Origin: a virus
Direction: 5' to 3' (one strand)
IMG/VR virus record: IMGVR_UViG_3300034061_001833
Coordinates: 1 to 27,218 of that record
Length of the DNA: 27,218 nucleotides
In this document: one piece after another, positions 1 to 5,246 of the stretch
How positions within the stretch are numbered: the stretch's first letter is position 1
Layout: every line of letters begins with the position of its first letter
Translations under genes and position numbers: made by a program
Notes under the pieces: generated by a model
Database searches by the model: none
What the model was told of the DNA's origin: nothing
The model's input: only the letters and a program-made list of their open reading frames with translations

Positions 1-180
1 GCAGGCATGAGCACCAAGTATGCAGGCAGGCAGGGCACTGTAGAAAAACGCCAAAAAGTTTGCAGTGCGCAGCGCAAAGGCACACCCCCACCCCTTGCCG
101 AGGGGGGTGCTTCCGCAGGGGGGTCGGTTGGCGCACAATGCAGTAGAACCCTAACAGTCAGCATATCTAATAAAAAGTTG
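1..180. other. GC-rich non-coding block at the window edge
   Basis: This stretch is far richer in G and C than the rest of the window. It has repeated gcaggc units at 1-36 and homopolymer runs at 85-89 (C5), 102-107 (G6) and 118-123 (G6). Bases 83-89 (CACCCCC) can pair with 103-109 (GGGGGTG), giving a strong hairpin, but no T-tract follows, so it is not a standard intrinsic terminator. A frame is open from base 7 into the next gene, but its conceptual protein here is low-complexity and lies upstream of a good promoter, so I do not call it coding. It may be the tail of something that begins outside the window. Confidence 0.5.
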
Positions 181-188
181 TACCTTTG
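181..188 (+). promoter_or_regulatory. Bacteroidota-type -7 promoter element for the 214-408 gene
   Basis: TACCTTTG matches the TAnnTTTG -7 consensus of Bacteroidota primary sigma factor promoters. Transcription would begin near 195, just ahead of the ATG at 214. I do not see a clear TTG about 20 bases upstream, so only the -7 half is supported. Confidence 0.6.
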
Positions 189-213
189 TTATATGAAAAA
201 GGGAATTGGAAAG

Positions 214-408
214 ATGAGCATAATAGGTCAGCCGGGGTTGACGGTAAAGAATGGTCGATTGATTAACAATCTTCCTGATGGCACGATGGGTATTCAAGCA
301 GCAGCAGATGCGAGGAAGTTGAGGAAGAGAGAGGAGAAGATTGAGATGATGGTTGAGGCTGATGTACGTGCGAGTATGCGAGAGAAGTTGCTTGGGTTGG
401 AAAGTTAA
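214..408 (+). CDS. small charged protein of unknown function (64 aa)
   Basis: I do not recognise this protein. The N-terminal half (MSIIGQPGLTV...LINNLPDGTMG) is mildly hydrophobic. The second half (about residues 28-64) is a charged helix rich in R, K, E and A, probably a short coiled coil or a nucleic-acid or protein contact surface. The frame is open from base 7, but a promoter at 181-188 predicts a transcript starting near 195. That favours the ATG at 214, which is preceded by a GGAAAG-like purine stretch; the ATG at 193 would sit on or before the transcript start. The gene stands alone, with its own promoter and a terminator 33 bases after its stop. It is probably real but of unknown role. 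Confidence 0.6.
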   Translation: MSIIGQPGLTVKNGRLINNLPDGTMGIQAAADARKLRKREEKIEMMVEADVRASMREKLLGLES

Positions 409-440
409 CCCGCTTCATATATTTTGTTGTTTGTTACGAG

Positions 441-467
441 GAGGGTAGAGATACCCTCTTTTTTTTT
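441..467 (+). terminator. Rho-independent terminator after the 214-408 gene
   Basis: A perfect 7-bp stem, GAGGGTA at 441-447 with TACCCTC at 452-458, encloses a GAGA tetraloop and is followed directly by nine Ts (459-467). This ends the first transcription unit. Confidence 0.9.
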
Positions 468-555
468 GTGTCGTTTTAAAAATTCTTTTATTAATGGTTG
501 GGTATTAGATTGGTCTTTCTAAGAGTTTTGAGATTTATATTATTAGTATCTATAA

Positions 556-615
556 ATATCTATTGATATTATTTTGTCATTAGAATGACTATTTTAATGT
601 CAATAATAAATAGAT
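556..615. repeat. nested inverted repeat (possible cruciform or structured RNA)
   Basis: TATCTATT at 556-563 pairs perfectly with AATAGATA at 608-615. After a 2-base bulge (564-565), TATTATT at 566-572 pairs with AATAATA at 601-607, so the outer stem totals 15 bp. Inside it sits a second dyad, GTCATT at 575-580 with AATGAC at 583-588. No T-tract follows on either strand, so it is not a terminator. Confidence 0.7.
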
Positions 616-691
616 AAGTTATTGATTAATAATAGTTCTGTCGAAAATGTTAAAAATAAGAGAAGTTTCTAACTATAAAAAAAAATAATAT

Positions 692-713
692 AAAGGAGGA
701 GAGAGAGAGAGAA
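692..713 (+). repeat. purine tract with GA dinucleotide repeats
   Basis: All bases from 692 to 713 are A or G: AAAGGAGG followed by repeated GA. A further G5 run follows at 716-720. Its role is unknown; it may affect groEL promoter geometry or mRNA stability. Confidence 0.5.
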
Positions 714-736
714 TAGGGGGAGATAAAAATCACACA

Positions 737-768
737 TTGCATATTTGGTGTTAAAGGATATATCTTTG
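737..768 (+). promoter_or_regulatory. groEL-groES promoter
   Basis: TTG at 737-739 and TATCTTTG at 761-768 are separated by 21 bases, which fits the Bacteroidota -33/-7 arrangement. The groEL ATG lies 22 bases after the -7 element. No CIRCE-type heat-shock operator is visible nearby. Confidence 0.75.
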
Positions 769-790
769 CCACAATCAAATTAAATCAATC

Positions 791-2410
791 ATGATAGACA
801 ATGGCATGGGGTATTCCCCGAAGGACCTTCAGTTTGGAGAAGAGGGTCGTAAGAAACTAATCAGTGGTATTTCAAAAATTGCAACTGCAGTCAAGAGCAC
901 ATTAGGACCGAGGGGTAACACTGTGTTGATTGAGTCGCCATCACACACGAGCAGTATAACTGTGACCAAGGATGGTGTGACGGTAGCCAAGTCAATTGAC
1001 TTGATGGACCCTGTAGAGAACCTTGCGGTAAGGATGATGAAAGAGGCAGCAGACAAGACTGCCAACTCAGCGGGTGATGGTACGACAACTGCCATTGTGT
1101 TGACTGAGGCTATTGTCAAAGCGGGTGACGAGTTGATGGACAGTGACACGAACAGGACGCTTGTGTTGCGAGAGATTGTGGAGATGGGCAACAAGATAGT
1201 GGAGAAGCTTGCGCAAAAGAACGTGAAGCTAACCGAGGACACCTTGTTGGATGTAGCTAAAATCTCTGCGAACAATGACAAGACTATTGGTGAGACCATT
1301 GCCAAGGTATACAAAGAGATTGGTGAGAATGGTATTGTGACAGTAGAGAAGTCGCAGACCACTGAGACATATGCTGAGTCAACGCACGGGTTCAAGGTAC
1401 AGAGAGGGTATTACTCACCGCTGTTCATCAATGACCAAAAGAAGGACGAGTGCATCTATGAGGATGTGATGGTGCTAATCAGTGACGCTGAGATACACAA
1501 CTTGCTGCAGATTGAGCCGGTGCTGAAACCAATTATCCAAGAGGGTAAGAAGCTTCTGATTATTGCTCCGTGCTCAGTAAACGTGGTGAACACATTGGCT
1601 GCGAATGTGGTCAAGAACAATCTGAAGGTATGTGCTATTGAGCCACCATCATTTGGGTATAAGAAGCATGAGCTGATGCAAGACATTGCGTTGGCTGTGG
1701 GTGCTAAGTATTTCTCAGAGAAGACAGGTGACGACTTGAGCCTAATCTCATATGCTGACCTTGGTCATGCTGCAAAGATTATCATTGACTCGAAGAGCAC
1801 TGTGATAATCAACTCTGAGTTCAGAACAGACTTTGAGGAGATTGAGAACAGAGTTGCTCAGTTGTGGGAGGCGCATAAGGCTGCCAACAAGAAGCACGAG
1901 AAGGAGTTCATCCTCTCAAGGATAGCATCACTGACAGGTGGCGTGGGTGTCATCTACGTAGGTGGTACAACTGACATAGAGCAGAAGGAGCTGTATGACC
2001 GTGTCGATGACGCAGTGTGTGCAGTACGTTCAGCATTAGAGGAGGGCATCCTTCCCGGTGCAGGCAAAGCGTTATTCGAGGAGGCACTTGCTATTGTTGA
2101 CGAGGCTAATGACAGCAAGGAGAGAACTATTGCCAAGAAGATTCTTCACACCGCACTGCAGATACCGTTGATGCAGATACTGCTGAACGCAGGCATGAAC
2201 GGGCATGATGTGTATGCTGACAGATATATGCGTCAGTCAGGTCGTGGGTACAATGTGGTAACAGGGACCTATGGTGACCTGATTGAGATGGGTGTGATTG
2301 ACCCGGTGAAGGTGACAAGGTCAGCCCTGCAGAACGCAATAAGTGTGGCAACAACAATCCTATCAACCAATGCCATCATCACAATGGCGAGAACCTACGA
2401 TACGAAATGA
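791..2410 (+). CDS. groEL: chaperonin GroEL (60 kDa)
   Basis: A phage-encoded ATP-dependent folding chamber subunit, acting in the host cytoplasm, probably on virion proteins. At 539 aa it is nearly the bacterial length (about 548). Family marks run in order: VKSTLGPRGNTVLIE near residues 34-48; the ATP/magnesium loop GDGTTTA with Asp96 (equivalent to E. coli Asp87); an apical domain including RGYYSPLFIN; GGVGVIYVGGTTD; the hydrolysis Asp407 in DRVDDAV (equivalent to Asp398); and the closing IDPVKVTRSALQNA motif. The catalytic positions look intact. The C-terminus stops at ...MARTYDTK and lacks the usual Gly-Gly-Met tail. The gene comes before groES, the reverse of the common bacterial order, and overlaps it by ATGA. 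The ATG at 791 sits 22 bases past a promoter. The identification is secure. Confidence 0.97.
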   Translation: MIDNGMGYSPKDLQFGEEGRKKLISGISKIATAVKSTLGPRGNTVLIESPSHTSSITVTKDGVTVAKSIDLMDPVENLAVRMMKEAADKTANSAGDGTTTAIVLTEAIVKAGDELMDSDTNRTLVLREIVEMGNKIVEKLAQKNVKLTEDTLLDVAKISANNDKTIGETIAKVYKEIGENGIVTVEKSQTTETYAESTHGFKVQRGYYSPLFINDQKKDECIYEDVMVLISDAEIHNLLQIEPVLKPIIQEGKKLLIIAPCSVNVVNTLAANVVKNNLKVCAIEPPSFGYKKHELMQDIALAVGAKYFSEKTGDDLSLISYADLGHAAKIIIDSKSTVIINSEFRTDFEEIENRVAQLWEAHKAANKKHEKEFILSRIASLTGGVGVIYVGGTTDIEQKELYDRVDDAVCAVRSALEEGILPGAGKALFEEALAIVDEANDSKERTIAKKILHTALQIPLMQILLNAGMNGHDVYADRYMRQSGRGYNVVTGTYGDLIEMGVIDPVKVTRSALQNAISVATTILSTNAIITMARTYDTK

Positions 2411-2682
2411 TAGCAATAGGTAAAAACATAATTGTCAACGACATTGACGAGGAGATTAAAACTGAGTCAGGGTTGTTGCTATCCGCAGAGGATGCACGTG
2501 GGTTCAGATACAAGAAGGCAACTGTCGTTGTTCCGGGTACTGAGGTGTCTGTGATAAACGCAGGCGATGAGATATACTACGACAAGTCGCACTCCTACAC
2601 AATGGTGATAGGCGATAAGCCATACACGATTATTCAGGAACGTGATGTCGTTGTTGTTTCAGATAGGCATTCATCTCTTTGA
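2407..2682 (+). CDS. groES: co-chaperonin GroES (10 kDa)
   Basis: The lid of the GroEL chamber, 91 aa, against 95-100 in bacteria and about 110 for T4 gp31. It begins with GKNIIVND (matching HDRVIVKR). It then has a mobile-loop region around residues 17-32 with a hydrophobic LLL in place of the IVL that docks on GroEL. A VVPGTE turn, the NAGDEIYYD motif (matching KVGDIVIF) and a closing IIQERDVVVV strand follow. The start codon overlaps the groEL stop (ATGA), so the two are translationally coupled in a groEL-groES order. Its 3' end overlaps the end of the convergent minus-strand regulator gene by 53 bp, and transcription is expected to stop at a hairpin inside that gene. Confidence 0.93.
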   Translation: MIAIGKNIIVNDIDEEIKTESGLLLSAEDARGFRYKKATVVVPGTEVSVINAGDEIYYDKSHSYTMVIGDKPYTIIQERDVVVVSDRHSSL

Positions 2683-3091
2683 TGAACTCTCTGTAACGCT
2701 TATCCATGTAAGATACATTCTTTGCGAAGATTGGATTATTTGACTGACTAACGGGGATTTCTTCCCCGTTTAGTTTTTTATACATGGATGAGATTACACG
2801 CTTACCCTTGTATGAGATTTCATACAGAGCCTTCTGCTTCTTCTTTTGGTCATAGTCCCTGAACTTTGAAATCCAACCATCTCTCAGAAGTTTATCGAAT
2901 CGGTTCTCATCCCAAGACATGAGCTTATTGAACTCATCGAACTTCTCCTTCGGAAAGTATTTCTCTGAGTAGAGGAACAGCAGCATATCAAGTTCGCACT
3001 GAGTTAAGCCATACTTGGCTTTCATGAAATACCTGATGACTCTCCAAAACTTTAGGTAGTCGCTTGTGGGGGTGTATCCGTTATATGACAT
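2630..3091 (-). CDS. winged-helix DNA-binding protein, probable transcription regulator
   Basis: This is the only minus-strand gene in the window (153 aa). The pattern fits a MarR-like winged helix: a helix LTQCELDMLLFLYSEKYF around residues 29-46, a recognition-helix-like NRFDKLLRDGWISKFRDY around 67-84, then a wing strand ALYEISYKGKRVISSMYKKL. I call the family by pattern, not by a specific match. The frame extends to 3223, but I choose the ATG at 3091 because a minus-strand promoter element lies at 3116-3123, about 20 bases upstream, and the residues before it do not belong to the fold. It is transcribed away from the 3129 gene through an overlapping promoter, which suggests that it may control that gene, itself, or both. 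Confidence 0.75.
   Translation of the reverse strand: MSYNGYTPTSDYLKFWRVIRYFMKAKYGLTQCELDMLLFLYSEKYFPKEKFDEFNKLMSWDENRFDKLLRDGWISKFRDYDQKKKQKALYEISYKGKRVISSMYKKLNGEEIPVSQSNNPIFAKNVSYMDKRYREFIKEMNAYLKQQRHHVPE
2748..2779 (+). terminator. groEL-groES terminator, embedded antisense in the regulator gene
   Basis: ACGGGGA at 2751-2757 pairs with TCCCCGT at 2763-2769 around a TTTCT loop. The stem is extended by CTA/TAG past a one-base bulge and followed by six Ts at 2774-2779. The T-tract exists only on the plus strand, so it would stop groEL-groES transcription but not the minus-strand gene that encodes it. Confidence 0.8.
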
Positions 3092-3105
3092 TAGATTTAA
3101 TTTAT

Positions 3106-3113
3106 TACTTTTG
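3106..3113 (+). promoter_or_regulatory. -7 promoter element for the 3129-3386 gene
   Basis: TACTTTTG fits TAnnTTTG. Transcription would start near 3120, leaving a leader of only about 9 bases before the ATG at 3129. It overlaps the minus-strand promoter described next. Confidence 0.6.
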
Positions 3114-3115
3114 TA

Positions 3116-3123
3116 CAAAGTTA
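3116..3123 (-). promoter_or_regulatory. -7 promoter element for the minus-strand winged-helix gene
   Basis: CAAAGTTA on the plus strand reads TAACTTTG on the minus strand, the same form found ahead of the scaffold and 4697 genes. It lies about 20 bases upstream of the regulator ATG (3089-3091). The two opposite -7 boxes are only 2 bp apart, within a near-dyad centred on TGTACA. Confidence 0.65.
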
Positions 3124-3128
3124 CTGAA

Positions 3129-3386
3129 ATGTCAGGTGCAAAAACGTATTTGGCTGATGGTTTCGATGAAGCAATCATTGGTATGGAATGCACGGGTGCT
3201 ATACCACGTGTAGTGTATAGCATAAAGTTAATGGTTCACATTCTGTGCAATCGTGACGGTATGACTGAGGATGAGGCTATTGAGTTCTTGGATTATAACG
3301 TCATTGGCAGTTATATGGGTGAGGGCACTCCACTGTATGTTGACGAGATGAGTGTAGAGGACATCAGGAACTACGAGTTCGATTAA
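3129..3386 (+). CDS. conserved small phage protein of unknown function (85 aa)
   Basis: It has an acidic character. The order DGFDEAIIGME ... VVYSIKLMVHILCNRDGMTEDEAIEFLDYNVIGSYMGEGTPLYVDEM matches a short protein I have often seen in unrelated phages, with 'RDGM..EEA.E....NV.GAY.GE.TP' as its core. No biochemical role is known to me. I start at the ATG at 3129 because the promoter at 3106-3113 would start the transcript near 3120, and the residues encoded further upstream (from 3066) do not fit the family. The gene sits back to back with the winged-helix regulator and leads the following run of small genes. Confidence 0.75.
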   Translation: MSGAKTYLADGFDEAIIGMECTGAIPRVVYSIKLMVHILCNRDGMTEDEAIEFLDYNVIGSYMGEGTPLYVDEMSVEDIRNYEFD

Positions 3387-3391
3387 TTTAT

Positions 3392-3511
3392 ATGACAATG
3401 GCAGAGAAAAACGAACAACAGAAACAAACCAAACTGTTGGTCAGCGCAAAGGTAAAATGGTCCCCAAGCAAAACTGCTTCTCCAAGTAAAAAATGGAAGA
3501 AGGGAAGTTAA
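3392..3511 (+). CDS. very small lysine-rich protein (39 aa)
   Basis: The ATG at 3392 opens a frame of 39 codons that closes with TAA at 3509-3511. A second in-frame ATG at 3398 is an alternative start. The product is strongly basic, with repeated K, a KVKWSPSKTASPSKKWKKGS C-terminus and two tryptophans, resembling other tiny basic proteins in this cluster. It starts 5 bases after the previous stop, so the two are probably co-transcribed. I recognise no family. A DNA- or RNA-binding role is inference from charge alone. Confidence 0.5.
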   Translation: MTMAEKNEQQKQTKLLVSAKVKWSPSKTASPSKKWKKGS

Positions 3512-3544
3512 AAAATAACCATATTTGAAAAAAGAAAAAATAAT

Positions 3545-3552
3545 TATATTTG
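3545..3552 (+). promoter_or_regulatory. possible -7 promoter element before the 3557 gene
   Basis: TATATTTG fits TAnnTTTG and lies in a 45-base gap. Its position is awkward: transcription would begin at or just after the ATG at 3557, implying a leaderless mRNA or use of the ATG at 3569 or 3578. A related ATATTTGAAA copy precedes it at 3521-3530. Confidence 0.3.
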
Positions 3553-3556
3553 AAAC

Positions 3557-3952
3557 ATGAAAAAGACAATGAAATCGATGTCTTCTACCCCTCCGAAGCA
3601 AACGAGGAAACAGAAGAAAACGGAGTTCGATAATAACTTGAGCTCAGGTGTATACACGAAGTATAAGAAATCCGTTCCTGCCGTAAGCAAAGATAATACT
3701 CTCGTGTATAAACAAGGACCCAAAGTTAATTATGGTGGAACAATCCGTTCTGCTGTAGAGGCATCTCCTTACGGAAGAGCAAAGACTGTACGCAAAGTTG
3801 CAGAAGCTACCGGTAAAACAAAAAAATATGTAAGAGACACTGTTCCTACTAAGGGCAGAACATTTGTTAAAAAGGTGGGAGGAGCTCTCAAAAGTGGGAA
3901 CCAAGGTTCAGGAAGTTTCCCGGGGTGGAGGGCGAGCAAGTGCAAGAACTAA
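3557..3952 (+). CDS. basic protein of unknown function (131 aa)
   Basis: The protein is highly basic and largely disordered-looking. The N-terminus is K/S/T/P-rich (residues 1-25). The middle section contains VRKVAEATGKTKKYVRDTVPTKGRTFVKKVGGAL, which could form amphipathic helices. No catalytic motif is visible. ATGs at 3569 and 3578 are possible starts if the promoter at 3545-3552 is real. Residues 113-122 (SGNQGSGSFP) are encoded by a 31-base segment identical to one in the 1549-residue muzzle gene far downstream, so the C-terminus may be partly borrowed sequence. Its place among small basic proteins suggests a virion or DNA-binding role, which is inference. Confidence 0.6.
   Translation: MKKTMKSMSSTPPKQTRKQKKTEFDNNLSSGVYTKYKKSVPAVSKDNTLVYKQGPKVNYGGTIRSAVEASPYGRAKTVRKVAEATGKTKKYVRDTVPTKGRTFVKKVGGALKSGNQGSGSFPGWRASKCKN
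3892..3922 (+). repeat. 31-bp exact direct repeat, copy 1
   Basis: Identical to 25735-25765 over all 31 bases; the flanking bases differ on both sides. It contains nested dyads: GAACC/GGTTC at 3898-3909 with a 2-base spacer, and GGGAA/TTCCC at the edges. It encodes SGNQGSGSFP here. Confidence 0.95.
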
Positions 3953-4004
3953 GAAGAAGTGAGTGACCAACATTGCCAAGTGGATACACTAAAAGGGGCA
4001 GGTA

Positions 4005-4295
4005 ATGGCAGACAAAAGCAAAATGAAGTGTAACGTGCCTCGTACTTCTGACCGTGCGGGTAAGAAGATGATGGTAAAGGGGTGTCAAGGTGGCAAAGAG
4101 AAGCTACTTCATTTCGGAGCCAAGGGTTATGGTCACAATTATTCCACTGCTGCACGTAAAAGTTTCAAGGCTCGTCACAGTTGTGACACCGCAACCGATA
4201 AATTGACCCCAAGATATTGGTCTTGCAAGAAATTATGGGCAGGTCCGGGTGGTTCAACACAGTCATCACCAAAAAGTAGGAGGGGAAAGTACTGA
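4005..4295 (+). CDS. small cysteine-containing basic protein with the virus-associated ARH-CD...YWSC motif (96 aa)
   Basis: The C-terminal half carries SFKARHSCDTATDKLTPRYWSCKKLW (shown in pieces: FKARHSCD, then LTPRYWSCKKLW, about residues 53-80). I know this pattern from memory as a recurring short motif in marine phages and large eukaryotic viruses, preceded, as here, by a VKGCQGGKEKL...FGAKGYG stretch. Two Cys and a His in it could bind metal. The C-terminal tail is S/R/K-rich. The stop (4293-4295) overlaps the next ATG (4295) as TGATG, so translation of the two is coupled. The function is not established. The neighbour also belongs to a virus-wide family, which argues that the pair works together. 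Confidence 0.7.
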   Translation: MADKSKMKCNVPRTSDRAGKKMMVKGCQGGKEKLLHFGAKGYGHNYSTAARKSFKARHSCDTATDKLTPRYWSCKKLWAGPGGSTQSSPKSRRGKY

Positions 4296-4648
4296 TGAAG
4301 GATGCCTGCTACAAAAAAGTAAAAGCACAGTACAATGTATTCCCATCTGCACGTGCATCACAGGCAATTGCCAAGTGTCGCAAGGAATCGGGCGGTGTTC
4401 GCAAGGGCGAGGCAGGCTCATCACTGAAAAGATGGCAGAATGAGAAGTGGGTTGACACTAAATCAGGCAAACCATGTGGGGCAGGTGGCAAGAATGAGTA
4501 CTGTCGTCCATCAAAGAGAGTGTCTTCAAAGACACCCGTGACGAAATCGGAGCTGAGTCCGTCAAAGCTTGCAGCAAAGAAGGCAGAGAAGTCAAGAGTG
4601 GGTATGGGAAAACGTGTCTCAAACATTAATCAAAAAAAAAATAGATAA
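4295..4648 (+). CDS. DUF5872-like virus protein (117 aa)
   Basis: The conserved order is visible: CYKKVKAQYNVFPSARASQAIAKCRK at residues 5-30, LKRWQNEKWVD around 44-54, then KPCGAGG...YCRPSKRVSSKTP around 59-81. This is the family I know as DUF5872, common in phages and in giant DNA viruses; the name is from memory and not checked. Four cysteines in C-x(n)-C pairs suggest a small metal-bound or disulphide-stabilised fold. The C-terminal third is lysine-rich and probably disordered. It is coupled to the previous gene by TGATG. Its TAA forms the first bases of the next promoter's TAACTTTG. The molecular role is unknown. Confidence 0.75.
   Translation: MKDACYKKVKAQYNVFPSARASQAIAKCRKESGGVRKGEAGSSLKRWQNEKWVDTKSGKPCGAGGKNEYCRPSKRVSSKTPVTKSELSPSKLAAKKAEKSRVGMGKRVSNINQKKNR
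4520..4535 (+). repeat. 16-bp dyad repeat, copy 1
   Basis: GTGTCTTCAAAGACAC: 7-bp arms GTGTCTT/AAGACAC around CA. Exact copies occur at 11786-11801 and 18895-18910 in the same orientation. This copy lies inside the DUF5872-like gene. Confidence 0.95.
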
Positions 4649-4653
4649 CTTTG
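4646..4653 (+). promoter_or_regulatory. -7 promoter element for the 4697 gene
   Basis: TAACTTTG fits TAnnTTTG. Its first three bases are the stop codon of the preceding gene. It leaves about 37 bases of leader before the ATG at 4697. Confidence 0.6.
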
Positions 4654-4696
4654 CACTTGAAGAATCGTACAATTAAAAACTAAAACAATAAACAAT

Positions 4697-4852
4697 ATGA
4701 AAAAGATGATGACTCCCGGTGTTATGAACTCAATTAGCAACCCAAAGAAAGCAGTTGCTAAGAAAGTTGTTAAAGGTGCTGCTAAGAAAGCAGTAGGCAA
4801 AGCAGTTGCTAAGAAAGCAATGGGCAAAGCTGCAGCTAAGAAGATGTATTAA
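4697..4852 (+). CDS. histone-H1-like lysine/alanine repeat protein (51 aa)
   Basis: After a short MKKMMTPGVMNSISNP leader, the rest is built of AKKxV/AxKxA units (AVAKKVVKGAAKK, AVGKAVAKKAMGK, AAAKKMY). This is the composition of bacterial histone-H1-like DNA-condensing proteins such as those of Chlamydia and Bordetella. The coding DNA contains a 19-base exact internal repeat at 4748-4766 and 4799-4817, one 51-base (17-residue) period. The ATG at 4697 is the first after the promoter at 4646. It probably binds DNA by charge. Whether it compacts packaged DNA, affects the host chromosome, or is a membrane-active peptide cannot be told from the sequence. It is too short for a globular domain. Confidence 0.6.
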   Translation: MKKMMTPGVMNSISNPKKAVAKKVVKGAAKKAVGKAVAKKAMGKAAAKKMY

Positions 4853-4868
4853 TCCTAAATCATTAGAG

Positions 4869-5054
4869 ATGATGAAGGTTAATGGCATTGGCGTAACGCT
4901 TAGCAAGGACATTGCTAAGAACAAGTCAAACGTGATGAATAAGATGGGTAATAAGAAAGCCCTGATGAAGCGTTCAGAGTGCAAAGGGTTGAACGACCCA
5001 TGCATCATGAACGGAACTGTAGGAAAGCAGTTGAGCAAACTAATTTCTAAGTAA
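4869..5054 (+). CDS. small basic protein with a Cys pair (61 aa)
   Basis: Translation probably starts at the ATG pair at 4869/4872, 16 bases after the previous stop. Upstream codons of the same frame lie inside the lysine/alanine gene and are not used. The product runs MMKVNGIGVTLSKDIAKNKSN and then a basic C-terminal half with two cysteines, at SECKGLNDPC. I do not recognise a family. The C-terminal LNDPCIMNGTVGKQLSKLISK is mildly amphipathic. It belongs to the run of small basic genes transcribed from 4646. Confidence 0.5.
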   Translation: MMKVNGIGVTLSKDIAKNKSNVMNKMGNKKALMKRSECKGLNDPCIMNGTVGKQLSKLISK

Positions 5055-5061
5055 ACAAAGC

Positions 5062-5232
5062 ATGAAGCTAAGCGAGGAAAGCCAAGGTCTTGGAGATACC
5101 ATTGAGAAGATTACCACTGTAACAGGGGTAAAGAAAGTCGTTGACACTGTATCGAGTGCAGTGAAGAAGGACTGTGGTTGCAAAGCAAGAAAGGATGCGC
5201 TTAATCGTATGTTTCCGTATCAGAAAAAATAA
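5062..5232 (+). CDS. small conserved phage protein with C-terminal DCGCKARKDALNRMFPY motif (56 aa)
   Basis: The ATG at 5062 lies 7 bases after the previous stop; TAA is at 5230-5232. The N-terminal 35 residues form one or two amphipathic helices (EESQGLGDTIEKITTVTGVKKVVDTVSSAVKK). The C-terminus has a CGC triplet followed by a K/R-rich stretch and MFPYQKK. Short phage proteins ending in 'CGC.KRK..LN..FPY' are familiar to me from Bacteroidota phages, without a known function. The Cys pair might bind metal. Confidence 0.6.
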   Translation: MKLSEESQGLGDTIEKITTVTGVKKVVDTVSSAVKKDCGCKARKDALNRMFPYQKK

Positions 5233-5246
5233 AACAAACAAAAGCA

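Larger units (their letters stand above)
468..736. other. AT-rich non-coding region between the first gene and groEL
   Basis: About 270 bases hold no open frame that I trust. The left part (470-690) is strongly AT-rich and contains the long inverted repeat listed at 556-615. The right part holds a 22-base purine run at 692-713 that begins with AAAGGAGG, an ideal Shine-Dalgarno core, yet no start codon follows within range. The region could be a replication origin, an operator for the chaperonin promoter, or a small RNA. The sequence does not decide between them. Confidence 0.5.

Noticed and set aside
7-213. Upstream extension of the first gene to base 7
   Set aside because: It crosses a GC-rich low-complexity block and lies upstream of the promoter at 181-188.
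410-790. CIRCE-type heat-shock operator before groEL
   Set aside because: No TTAGCACTC-N9-GAGTGCTAA or near variant is present; the inverted repeat at 556-615 has a different sequence and spacing.
829-1395. Long open frame on the minus strand across groEL (188 codons)
   Set aside because: Antisense shadow of groEL codon bias; the product is a serine/isoleucine-rich mix with no domain, and no promoter precedes it.
3066-3128. Extension of the 3129 gene to an upstream start
   Set aside because: It would include the regulator promoter region and its own -7 element; the family core begins after 3129.
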